From contig NZ_JXKQ01000001.1 of NCBI RefSeq assembly GCF_001885945.1, positions 124,001-188,000 on the forward strand: a DNA stretch of 64,000 nucleotides, in the 5' to 3' direction. Below, piece after piece: positions 40,365-48,221 of this stretch; the stretch's first letter is position 1; each line of letters starts with the position of its first letter. This DNA comes from Enterococcus hermanniensis (GTDB taxonomy: Bacteria; Bacillota; Bacilli; Lactobacillales; Enterococcaceae). The translations under genes and the position numbers were made by a program. The notes beneath the pieces are model-generated. The model ran no database searches. It saw only the letters and a program-made list of their open reading frames with translations, and had not been told where the DNA came from.

Positions 40365-41057
40365 TTAGAAATCTTCCCATTCATTGTCAGCTGATTTTTT
40401 TGGTTCCTCTGGTTGATTAAAATAATCCGGATTCCCCCAGAAATTTTGCTGGAAATCACGTGGAAACTTGTTTCGTGGAAATTCATGCGAAGTATCCCGC
40501 ATTTGGCGTTTCATTTGATTACGCAGTTGGCGTTGTTCTTCTCGTGAAAGATTTTTCCAATTATCAGCCATTTGCTCACGCATGGCTTGCATTTGACGCA
40601 AGCGATCCATTGGATCAACAAAACGGCCTGCTTGCTTCTTAAATTCATCTTTCCAACCATCAGATATTTTTTGTAGTGTTTCACTAAATTGTTGTTGTTC
40701 TTCTTCTGTCAATCCAGCAAAAAACGCTTCGCTCATATCTCCGCCTGTACTACCTAATTTTTTGGCTTTTTCTTTGCCTTTTTCCGTTAGATATACTCGT
40801 TTGATCCGTCGATCTTGCTCTTCTTCTTGTCGACGAACATCGTCACTTTTTTCCATCTTCTTCATTAATTCAGCTAATGAGCTTGGACGAATATCCAATA
40901 TTTCAGCCAATTGGCTTTGGATCAATCCATCTTCTTTATCTAAAATTGCTAAAACACGTTGTTGTCCGGTCAATCTTTGACGCTTGCTGATAAACGCATT
41001 ACTTGCTGTTCTGATAAAACGTAATTGTTGCATCAATTCTTCAGTAAAATGACTCAT
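40365..41057 (-). CDS. MarR family regulator with long C-terminal extension
   Basis: 230 residues; winged helix in the first ~110 residues (LTGQQRVLAILDKEDGLIQSQLAEILDIRPSSLAELMKKMEKSDDVRRQ, read in parts) with the wing QDRRIKRVYLTEKGKEK. Typical MarR proteins have 140-160 residues; here about 80 more follow, rich in Arg, Gln, Met and Asn, ending in an acidic tail (EWEDF). Probable repressor of itself and of the exporter downstream; repeated sites lie at its promoter. RBS GGGAG. Confidence 0.88.
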   Translation of the reverse strand: MSHFTEELMQQLRFIRTASNAFISKRQRLTGQQRVLAILDKEDGLIQSQLAEILDIRPSSLAELMKKMEKSDDVRRQEEEQDRRIKRVYLTEKGKEKAKKLGSTGGDMSEAFFAGLTEEEQQQFSETLQKISDGWKDEFKKQAGRFVDPMDRLRQMQAMREQMADNWKNLSREEQRQLRNQMKRQMRDTSHEFPRNKFPRDFQQNFWGNPDYFNQPEEPKKSADNEWEDF

Positions 41058-41123
41058 TCCAATCGCTCCCTTTCATTATCTTAAACTTGGATGTGTTCAA
41101 GCATTCGGGGTGAACACCCTCAA

Positions 41124-41170
41124 AGTTCGGTACCTAACTTCATTTCGTTAGTTATTATAGTTCGGTACCT
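41124..41170 (-). promoter_or_regulatory. Duplicated 12-bp operator at the marR promoter
   Basis: Two exact direct copies of AGGTACCGAACT (minus strand 41170-41159 and 41135-41124), 35 bases apart. The upstream copy fills the spacer and touches the -10, the other lies just after the start point. Autorepression by the MarR protein is inferred. Confidence 0.6.
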
Positions 41171-41182
41171 CATCTTTGTCAA
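41154..41182 (-). promoter_or_regulatory. marR-exporter promoter (consensus)
   Basis: TTGACA (41182-41177), 17 bases, TATAAT (41159-41154): fully consensus. An unregulated gene would be very strongly expressed from it. Confidence 0.92.
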
Positions 41183-41218
41183 CAACTTTACAAAACTTTT
41201 TTATTTTTTCCAACAAAA

Positions 41219-41253
41219 GAAAAAACGATCCGGCGAATACTCGCCGAATCGTT
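41219..41253 (-). terminator. Terminator of the feo operon
   Basis: AACGATTCGGCGA / TCGCCGGATCGTT stem (one mismatch, minus strand) with a four-base loop, then six T. It touches the stop codon of the small FeoB-associated gene. Confidence 0.88.
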
Positions 41254-41387
41254 TAATTCTTTTGTTGTTCTTCTTTCACTGGACAACTGCAATCACAGTC
41301 TTCACATGAACCACCATGTTTGATCCGACGATAAATGATCACCCCTGCACCACCAAAGATCAAGATACTTAAAATTATAGTTGCCAT
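41253..41387 (-). CDS. FeoB-associated Cys-rich membrane protein, 44 residues
   Basis: MATIILSILIFGGAGVIIYR, then RRIKHGG and a cysteine cluster CEDCDCSC: one membrane helix and four cysteines in eight residues. This is the family of tiny proteins found after feoB in Firmicutes. The ATG overlaps the end of feoB by 13 bases and has AGAGGTG as RBS. A role in iron delivery or Feo assembly is proposed for the family but not proven. Confidence 0.88.
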   Translation of the reverse strand: MATIILSILIFGGAGVIIYRRIKHGGSCEDCDCSCPVKEEQQKN

Positions 41388-43537
41388 TCTTTCACCTCTT
41401 TGATTTCTTGGATCGAAATACTTGGTGTCTGTTTCGCTGGTTTTCTGATGATGTAATAAACCATCGTTGCCAAGATGATTCCCGCAATCACTGTAGCTAA
41501 AGTAATATGACCACCTTCAAAAAAGATATGCCCAAATTGATAAAGTATAAAACTTACAGCATACGCCAACCCGCACTGATAACCAATAGCACGAATCGTC
41601 CATTTCAGATCACCCATTTCACGATGGATCGCTCCTATTGCAGCAAAACAAGGCGCACATAAAAGGTTAAAAACTAAAAATGAATATGCACCAACTGAGG
41701 TATACGTTTGGCGCAATACCGACCAAACTTCTGACCCATTTTCTGAAACTTCCGCATGGCGATACAGTACGCCAAAAGTCCCAATCACATTTTCTTTAGC
41801 AACCAAACCTGTGATAGCAGCCACTGCGGCTTTCCAATTTCCCCACCCGAGCGGGGCAAATAACGGAGCAATTACACCACCTAGAGCTGCTAAAATACTG
41901 TCGTTTTCATTCACGGATTGTAAGCGGAAATTATAACTAGAGATAAACCAAATAATGATGCTTGAAACAAAAATAATCGTTCCTGCTCGTTTGACAAAGG
42001 CTTTGCTATGATCCCAAGTGTAACGAATCGTATTTCCGATCCGCGGAAAATGATAGACTGGTAATTCCATAATAAACGGTGATGGATCACCACTAAACAG
42101 TCGCGTCTTTTTCAACGCGATTCCAGATAGAACGATAGCCGCCATCCCAACAAAATAGGCCGAGGGTGCTACCCAACTGCTATGCGGGAAAAAAGCTCCT
42201 GCTACTAAAGCGATGATCGGTAATTTTGCAGAACAAGGCATAAATGTCGTCAGCATCACTGTCATTCGACGATCTTTTTCATTTTCAATCGTCCGACTTG
42301 CCATAACTCCCGGTACGCCACAACCTGTGGCGATCAGCATCGGAATAAAAGATTTACCCGACAACCCAAATTTGCGGAAAATTCGATCCATCACAAAAGC
42401 AATGCGAGCCATATAGCCACAATCTTCTAAAATGGCTAAACATAAAAATAGTACCATCAGCTGTGGTAAGAAACCCAGCACCGCACCGACGCCCGCGATG
42501 ATTCCATCTAAAATCAAACTCTGCATCCAAGCCGCTACGTGCCAGGCTTGTAAGGTCGAGCTGACAAAATTTGGTACGATCGAACCGAATAAATTATCAT
42601 TGACCCAATCTGTTCCCATCGTCCCGACGGTCTGGATCGCAATATAGTAAATCAGCCACATCACTAGACCAAAGATCGGCAAAGCTAAGAAACGATTGGT
42701 GATGACATGATCGATCTTATCTGACAAGGATAATTTAAAATGATCCCCATTCACGACACATAACGTTGTTAAATGAGTGATAAAGTTATAGCGTTCATTG
42801 ATGATAAGACTCTCTGCATCATCGCCAAAAATCTTTTCTGTAATTTGAACGATTTCTGCAATTTCTTTTTGTTGGATCTTACTTAAATCTAATTGTGTGA
42901 GTGCTTGTTCATCGCGTTCAAATAATTTCACACTATAAAATCGGCTATATTTTGCTAAAACAGTACTGCCCAAAACCTCTTCGATCTCACTAAGTGCAGC
43001 TTCCAACCGCCGATCATAATGCGGAAAGCTGACTTCAGTTCGCCCTTTTTCGATCAGATGTATGGCCTCATTCACGGCTTTATCGATCCCAAAATTTTTT
43101 AGGGCGCTGACACCCACGACCGGTACTCCTAGTGCATAGGCTAATTTCTCTAGATTAATTTGTTTGCCACTTTTTTTAACGATATCCATCATGTTGACTG
43201 CGACAACCACCGGAATCCCCGTCTCAATCAACTGCGTCGTCAAATAAAGATTGCGTTCTAAATTGGTCCCATCAATAATATTAATGATCGCATCTGGTGT
43301 GTCTGATAATAAATAATCTCGGGCTACTACTTCTTCGGGCGAATAAGGCGAAAGAGAATAAATCCCAGGCAAGTCATCGATCGTTACGTCTGAGTTTTTC
43401 TTATAACGACCTTCTTTGCGTTCCACTGTTACTCCCGGCCAATTTCCAACGAATTGATTAGTACCTGTCAATACATTGAATGTACTAGTTTTTCCGCTGT
43501 TAGGATTTCCTGCTAGAGCAATATGAAGCTGTGCCAA
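41375..43537 (-). CDS. feoB: Ferrous iron transporter FeoB
   Basis: 720 residues: N-terminal G domain with G1 GNPNSGKTST (10-19), G3 DLPG and G4 NMMD, a helical spacer, and a polytopic membrane part with two Gate motifs (GCGVPGVMASRTIEN; FAAIGAIHREMG). Imports Fe2+ across the membrane. It starts directly after feoA. Confidence 0.97.
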   Translation of the reverse strand: MAQLHIALAGNPNSGKTSTFNVLTGTNQFVGNWPGVTVERKEGRYKKNSDVTIDDLPGIYSLSPYSPEEVVARDYLLSDTPDAIINIIDGTNLERNLYLTTQLIETGIPVVVAVNMMDIVKKSGKQINLEKLAYALGVPVVGVSALKNFGIDKAVNEAIHLIEKGRTEVSFPHYDRRLEAALSEIEEVLGSTVLAKYSRFYSVKLFERDEQALTQLDLSKIQQKEIAEIVQITEKIFGDDAESLIINERYNFITHLTTLCVVNGDHFKLSLSDKIDHVITNRFLALPIFGLVMWLIYYIAIQTVGTMGTDWVNDNLFGSIVPNFVSSTLQAWHVAAWMQSLILDGIIAGVGAVLGFLPQLMVLFLCLAILEDCGYMARIAFVMDRIFRKFGLSGKSFIPMLIATGCGVPGVMASRTIENEKDRRMTVMLTTFMPCSAKLPIIALVAGAFFPHSSWVAPSAYFVGMAAIVLSGIALKKTRLFSGDPSPFIMELPVYHFPRIGNTIRYTWDHSKAFVKRAGTIIFVSSIIIWFISSYNFRLQSVNENDSILAALGGVIAPLFAPLGWGNWKAAVAAITGLVAKENVIGTFGVLYRHAEVSENGSEVWSVLRQTYTSVGAYSFLVFNLLCAPCFAAIGAIHREMGDLKWTIRAIGYQCGLAYAVSFILYQFGHIFFEGGHITLATVIAGIILATMVYYIIRKPAKQTPSISIQEIKEVKEWQL

Positions 43538-44014
43538 TTAATTCGCCCCCTCTTCTTTTGATACCACGACCATTTCGGATTCACTTTTTCGTAAACTCAA
43601 CTCATAGCCGCGAACTCTTAATTCGATTGGATCACCCAAAGGCGCTAACTTCACTACTTTTATCGGTGTGCCTTTGGTCAATCCCATATCCATCAAGCGA
43701 CGTTTGACTGCACCAGTTCCGTGAACGCTGACCACCACTGCTTGCTCACCTGCATGTAGTTGATCCAACGATACCCAAGATTCTTGAACTTGCGTTAGAT
43801 CTTTCACAAGTATTTGTTTTAATAAGGAGCGCGATAATGCTAAGCGGGTATTGTGTAAAAGAACGATGCCATTCTCACCAGAATGATTGACCAAAGCAAC
43901 TTTTGATCCAACGATCATCCCTAAATCTTGTAATCTATGCTTTAATTCATTTTCTAATGTCATTTCATCGATTTGAACGACTTGATTCAATGATACATCT
44001 GCTAAAGTTGTCAT
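43538..44014 (-). CDS. feoA: FeoA with two tandem FeoA domains
   Basis: 158 residues with two SH3-like FeoA repeats: first LNQVVQIDEMTLENELKHRLQDLGM (part) to about residue 70, second from HAGEQAVVVSVHGTGAVKRRLMDMGLTKGTPI to the end with GDPIELRVRGYELSLRK. Single-domain FeoA has about 75 residues. The frame opens four codons earlier, but that ATG is part of the RBS GGAGG, so the start is 44014. Partner of FeoB. Confidence 0.92.
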   Translation of the reverse strand: MTTLADVSLNQVVQIDEMTLENELKHRLQDLGMIVGSKVALVNHSGENGIVLLHNTRLALSRSLLKQILVKDLTQVQESWVSLDQLHAGEQAVVVSVHGTGAVKRRLMDMGLTKGTPIKVVKLAPLGDPIELRVRGYELSLRKSESEMVVVSKEEGAN

Positions 44015-44057
44015 AGTTTCCTCCATTTATAGCCACTTATTTTATCTACTCAATCAA

Positions 44058-44078
44058 TAATGAGAATCTTTCTCAATA
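44058..44078 (-). promoter_or_regulatory. Fur-like box at the feo promoter
   Basis: TGAGAATCTTTCTCA (44061-44075) fits the 7-1-7 inverted repeat TGATAAT-N-ATTATCA at most positions and lies directly after the -10, over the start point. Iron-dependent repression is inferred. Confidence 0.75.
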
Positions 44079-44107
44079 AGAATAGCCTCATTTGATAACA
44101 AAGTCAA
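44079..44107 (-). promoter_or_regulatory. feo promoter
   Basis: Minus strand TTGACT (44107-44102), 17 bases, TATTCT (44084-44079). Confidence 0.75.
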
Positions 44108-44300
44108 TAAATGGTCGAAGATTTTCGCTATTTTTGAGCAGTTTATTTGACAACTGACAATACATTTGATTTCATTTCAAATTTTACGTTATTAAAAAAA
44201 ATTATTTTCCGTAAAAAAACACTAAACTTCATGATTCAAGCTAGTAAAAAGGGCTTTTCCTCTGAATTCACTTGTTTTCAATAATTTTGCAAAGAACACA

Positions 44301-44320
44301 AAGAGTGGTATACCACTCTT
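44301..44320. repeat. Perfect 20-bp palindrome upstream of nrdH
   Basis: Two fully complementary halves AAGAGTGGTA and TACCACTCTT without a spacer. It lies directly before an NrdR box, about 30 bases upstream of the -35. The binding protein is unknown; a degenerate NrdR half-site ACAC at 44297 overlaps its edge. Confidence 0.7.
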
Positions 44321-44326
44321 CAACCA

Positions 44327-44342
44327 CCACAATATATAGTGT
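44327..44342 (+). promoter_or_regulatory. NrdR box
   Basis: CCACAATATATAGTGT matches 15 of 16 bases of the NrdR consensus ACACWATATATWGTGT. NrdR represses ribonucleotide reductase genes when dATP is high. It lies seven bases before the -35. Confidence 0.85.
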
Positions 44343-44349
44343 TTAACGA

Positions 44350-44377
44350 TTGACTTTTTTACTACATCTTTTATACT
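44350..44377 (+). promoter_or_regulatory. nrdHEF promoter
   Basis: TTGACT (44350-44355), 16 bases, TATACT (44372-44377), 31 bases before the nrdH start. Confidence 0.75.
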
Positions 44378-44408
44378 AGGAGTTGTAGAAATCAGAGGAG
44401 GTAGTCTT

Positions 44409-44627
44409 ATGGTAAAAGTCTATTCAAAAAATAATTGTATGCAATGTAAAATGACAAAGCGTTATTTAACTGAAAATCAAATTTCATTCGAAGAAATCAA
44501 TATCGACAATGAACCCGAAGCTCTAGGTTTTCTGAAAGATCAAGGTTTCCAAAGTGTTCCTGTTATCTTCGGCGGTCAACAAGCCATCATCGGATTTCGA
44601 CCAGATCAATTGAAAGCATTAGCGTAG
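44409..44627 (+). CDS. nrdH: Glutaredoxin-like protein NrdH
   Basis: 72 residues, thioredoxin fold with the redox pair C10-M-Q-C13 and the C-terminal GFRPDQL typical of NrdH. It reduces the NrdE disulfide using thioredoxin reductase. RBS GAGGAGG. First gene of nrdH-nrdE-nrdF. Confidence 0.95.
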   Translation: MVKVYSKNNCMQCKMTKRYLTENQISFEEINIDNEPEALGFLKDQGFQSVPVIFGGQQAIIGFRPDQLKALA

Positions 44628-44631
44628 TTTG

Positions 44632-44662
44632 AAACTTTGCGGTCCATGATTGCAAAGTTTTT
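44632..44662 (+). terminator. Hairpin between nrdH and nrdE
   Basis: AAACTTTGC / GCAAAGTTT stem with an 11-base loop followed by TTCTTC. It looks like a weak terminator or processing site and may set the NrdH:NrdE ratio. Confidence 0.55.
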
Positions 44663-44707
44663 CTTCATTATATAGAGAGAAAATTTTAAAGAGAAAGATG
44701 TGACGAA

Positions 44708-46867
44708 ATGAGTTTAAAAGAGCTTGGTGAAGTATCCTACTTCAAATTGAACAACGAAATCAATCGTCCAGTAAATGGACAGATTCCATTAAACAAAGAT
44801 AAAGACGCACTAGCCGCTTTTTTCAAAGAAAACGTTGAGCCTAACACGCATGCATTTTCTTCTGTGCAAGAAAAAATCGACTATTTATTGGAACAAGACT
44901 TTTTGGAAGAAGCCTTTATTGCAAAATATTCTCCGGCCTTTATTGAAAAGTTATTTACTTATTTAAAAAAGCAAAATTTTACCTTTAAATCATTCATGGC
45001 AGCGTATAAATTTTATTCTCAATATGCTTTAAAGAGTAATGATGGGTCAGAATACCTAGAAAGTTATGAGGATCGTGTTGCTTATAACGCTTTGTATTTT
45101 GCAGATGGCGACGAAGAATTAGCTCTTTCTTTAGCAGATGAAATGATTCATCAACGCTATCAGCCAGCAACGCCCTCTTTCTTAAATGCGGGTCGGAAGC
45201 GTCGTGGTGAACTTGTTTCTTGTTTCTTGATCCAAGTAACCGATGATATGAATAGTATCGGTCGATCAATCAACTCAGCCTTACAACTTTCTCGCATCGG
45301 CGGTGGTGTTGGGATCAATCTTTCAAACTTACGTGAAGCTGGTGCTCCAATCAAAGGTTACGAAGGCGCGGCAAGTGGTGTTGTGCCTGTCATGAAATTA
45401 TTTGAAGATAGCTTTTCATACTCAAACCAACTAGGACAACGGCAAGGAGCTGGTGTCGTTTATCTAGATGTTTTCCATCCAGATATCAAAATGTTCTTAT
45501 CGGCCAAAAAAGAAAATGCTGACGAAAAGATCCGAGTAAAGACATTATCACTTGGAATCACTGTGCCGGACAAATTCTATGAATTGGCCCGTAAGAACGA
45601 AGAGATGTATCTATTCAGTCCTTATGGAGTTGAACGTGAATATGGCGTACCTTATTCTTACGTCGATATTACAAAGGAATACGATAATTTAGTTGCTAAC
45701 CCAAATATCCGTAAGAAAAAAGTTCGTGCTCGTGATTTAGAAAATGAAATCTCTAAATTACAACAAGAATCTGGCTATCCTTACATCATCAATATCGATA
45801 CAGCAAACCGGGCAAATCCTGTGGATGGTAAAATCGTGATGAGTAACTTGTGTTCAGAGATCTTACAAGTCCAAACCCCTTCATTGATCAATGGGCGGCA
45901 AGAATACGATGTTTTAGGGACGGATATTTCTTGTAACTTAGGATCAACAAATATCGTCAATTTAATGGAAAGTCCTGATTTTGGACAATCCGTTCGGACA
46001 ATGGTACGGGCGTTGACTTTTGTGACCGATGAATCAGATATCGATGTGGTCCCATCGATTCAAAATGGAAATCAACTAAATCATACGATCGGTTTAGGGG
46101 CAATGGGGCTTCACAGCTTTTTTGCAAAACATTTGATGGCTTATGGTTCCGAAGAATCCATTGATTTCACCAATATCTATTTCACCTTGTTAAATTATTG
46201 GACTTTAATGGAAAGCAATACTTTAGCTAAAGAACGACAAACAACGTTCCATAACTTTGAAAAATCAGCTTATGCCGATGGTTCTTACTTCGATAAATAT
46301 ACAACGGGTGAATTTTTGCCAAAAACAGATAAAGTCAAAGAAATTTTCAAAGATATTTTTGTTCCAAGCGCTGAAGATTGGGAAGCTTTGAAAATCGCGG
46401 TTCAAAAAGATGGTTTGTATCACCAAAACCGTTTAGCAGTTGCACCAAATGGCTCGATTTCTTACATCAATGATACCAGTGCTAGTTTGCACCCGATCAC
46501 TCGTTTAATCGAAGAGCGCCAAGAAAAGAAAATCGGTAAAATTTATTATCCAGCACCTTACTTGAATAATGAAACATTGCCGTACTATACTTCTGCCTAT
46601 GATATGGATATGCGTAAAGTTATCGATGTCTATGCCACTGCTCAACAACATATCGATCAAGGAATGAGCTTGACCTTGTTTATGCGGTCTGAGATTCCTG
46701 AAGGCTTATATGAATGGAAAACCGAAAGCAAACAAACCACACGTGATTTGAATATTTTACGGAACTACGCCTTCTATAAAGGGTGTAAATCGATCTATTA
46801 TGTTCGGACATTTACCGACGATGCTGAAGAGATCGGTTCAAATCAATGTGAAAGTTGTGTCATCTAA
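44708..46867 (+). CDS. nrdE: Class Ib ribonucleotide reductase large subunit NrdE
   Basis: 719 residues: N-terminal RNR_N domain, catalytic barrel with PSFLNAGRKRRGELVSCFL (substrate-site Cys), NLCSEILQ (second and radical-site region) and the C-terminal redox pair C714/C717 in QCESCVI. There is no ATP-cone, as is normal for class Ib. Reduces ribonucleoside diphosphates with NrdF. nrdI is not next to it. Confidence 0.97.
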   Translation: MSLKELGEVSYFKLNNEINRPVNGQIPLNKDKDALAAFFKENVEPNTHAFSSVQEKIDYLLEQDFLEEAFIAKYSPAFIEKLFTYLKKQNFTFKSFMAAYKFYSQYALKSNDGSEYLESYEDRVAYNALYFADGDEELALSLADEMIHQRYQPATPSFLNAGRKRRGELVSCFLIQVTDDMNSIGRSINSALQLSRIGGGVGINLSNLREAGAPIKGYEGAASGVVPVMKLFEDSFSYSNQLGQRQGAGVVYLDVFHPDIKMFLSAKKENADEKIRVKTLSLGITVPDKFYELARKNEEMYLFSPYGVEREYGVPYSYVDITKEYDNLVANPNIRKKKVRARDLENEISKLQQESGYPYIINIDTANRANPVDGKIVMSNLCSEILQVQTPSLINGRQEYDVLGTDISCNLGSTNIVNLMESPDFGQSVRTMVRALTFVTDESDIDVVPSIQNGNQLNHTIGLGAMGLHSFFAKHLMAYGSEESIDFTNIYFTLLNYWTLMESNTLAKERQTTFHNFEKSAYADGSYFDKYTTGEFLPKTDKVKEIFKDIFVPSAEDWEALKIAVQKDGLYHQNRLAVAPNGSISYINDTSASLHPITRLIEERQEKKIGKIYYPAPYLNNETLPYYTSAYDMDMRKVIDVYATAQQHIDQGMSLTLFMRSEIPEGLYEWKTESKQTTRDLNILRNYAFYKGCKSIYYVRTFTDDAEEIGSNQCESCVI

Positions 46868-46875
46868 AACCTAGC

Positions 46876-46903
46876 TACCTCTCGCGCTTTTGCACGAGAG
46901 GTA
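46876..46903 (+). terminator. Hairpin after nrdE
   Basis: TACCTCTCG / CGAGAGGTA stem with a 10-base loop; only CTCTTAT follows, so termination would be partial. The 232 bases between nrdE and nrdF hold also a 12-bp AT-only-type stem at 47041-47071 and no gene. Confidence 0.5.
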
Positions 46904-47040
46904 CTCTTATCGTCTAACTTACTATTTTAGGATGTCAATCCAACTTTTCGCAAGTTTCATTTGTTTAAAATAAATCGTACAGGTTAATTTACATCAGGTA
47001 TGAACTTAGATAGTTAGATGATATACGTGGTGAGCATCAA

Positions 47041-47071
47041 ATTTATTTTTTCGGTCTTTGAAAAAATAAAT
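47041..47071 (+). repeat. Inverted repeat in the nrdF leader
   Basis: ATTTATTTTTTC (47041-47052) and GAAAAAATAAAT (47060-47071) are perfectly complementary around a seven-base loop, ending 17 bases before the nrdF RBS. Possible mRNA stabiliser or processing site. Confidence 0.6.
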
Positions 47072-47099
47072 ACATTAATACGAACTAGGAGGAATATCC

Positions 47100-48065
47100 A
47101 TGGCAGAAACTTATTATGAAGCCATTAACTGGAACGAAATCGAAGATATCATCGATAAATCGACTTGGGAAAAATTAACAGAACAATTTTGGTTGGATAC
47201 ACGGATCCCGTTATCTAATGACTTAGATGACTGGCGTAAATTATCAGACCTTGAAAAAACTACCGTTGGTTATGTGTTCGGTGGTTTGACATTATTAGAT
47301 ACCGTCCAATCAGAAAGCGGCATGGATCAATTAAGAAAAGATGTCCGTACCCCGCATGAAGAAGCGGTTTTAAATAATATTCAATTTATGGAATCCGTTC
47401 ACGCCAAAAGTTATTCATCGATCTTCAGTACCTTGAATACGAAAGCTGAAATCGAAGATATCTTTGAATGGACGAATACCAACCAATACTTACAAAAAAA
47501 AGCCGAACGAATCAATGAAATTTATAAGAACGGAACACCACTAGAAAAGAAAATTGCGAGTGTCTTCCTTGAAACATTCTTGTTTTATTCTGGTTTTTAT
47601 ACGCCGCTTTATTATTTAGGAAACAATAAACTAGCCAACGTGGCCGAAATCATTAAATTGATTATTCGTGATGAATCCGTTCATGGTACTTATATTGGCT
47701 ATAAATTTCAACGCGGCTACAATGAATTGCCTGAAGCAGAACAAGAACGTTTGAAAGATTGGATGTACGATTTATTGTATGAATTGTATGAAAACGAAGA
47801 ACGCTATACGGAAGAATTGTACGATGCGATCGGTTGGACCGAAGAAGTCAAAACCTTCTTACGTTATAATGCTAACAAAGCGTTGATGAATCTAGGAATG
47901 GATCCCCTTTTCCCAGATACAGCAGATGATGTCAATCCAATCGTTATGAATGGTATTTCGACAGGAACCAGTAACCATGATTTCTTCTCACAAGTTGGTA
48001 ATGGCTACCTGCTAGGACAAGTTGAAGCGATGAATGACGACGATTATCTAATCGGATTTGAATAG
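47100..48065 (+). CDS. nrdF: Class Ib ribonucleotide reductase small subunit NrdF
   Basis: 321 residues of the ferritin-like R2 family: metal ligands D67 (LLDTVQSE), E98 and H101 in MESVHAKSYSSIF, radical tyrosine Y105, and the second set of ligands around ETFLFYSGFY and RDESVHGTY. Supplies the tyrosyl radical (dimanganese cofactor in class Ib, which needs NrdI). RBS AGGAGGA. Confidence 0.97.
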   Translation: MAETYYEAINWNEIEDIIDKSTWEKLTEQFWLDTRIPLSNDLDDWRKLSDLEKTTVGYVFGGLTLLDTVQSESGMDQLRKDVRTPHEEAVLNNIQFMESVHAKSYSSIFSTLNTKAEIEDIFEWTNTNQYLQKKAERINEIYKNGTPLEKKIASVFLETFLFYSGFYTPLYYLGNNKLANVAEIIKLIIRDESVHGTYIGYKFQRGYNELPEAEQERLKDWMYDLLYELYENEERYTEELYDAIGWTEEVKTFLRYNANKALMNLGMDPLFPDTADDVNPIVMNGISTGTSNHDFFSQVGNGYLLGQVEAMNDDDYLIGFE

Positions 48066-48104
48066 AAACTAGTATTATTACTGTAAAACACAAATAAAGC
48101 GATG

Positions 48105-48138
48105 ACTTGACGAGCGTTTTTTTCTCGTCAAGTTTTTT
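48105..48138 (+). terminator. Terminator of nrdHEF
   Basis: ACTTGACGAG / CTCGTCAAGT stem, nine-base loop, seven T. Confidence 0.92.
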
Positions 48139-48221
48139 TATTCCATTATTTCCTAAAAAATGATTGCCACAATCCATAGAAACCGACATAATAATAGAAA
48201 AAATACAAAGTAGGCGCCACA

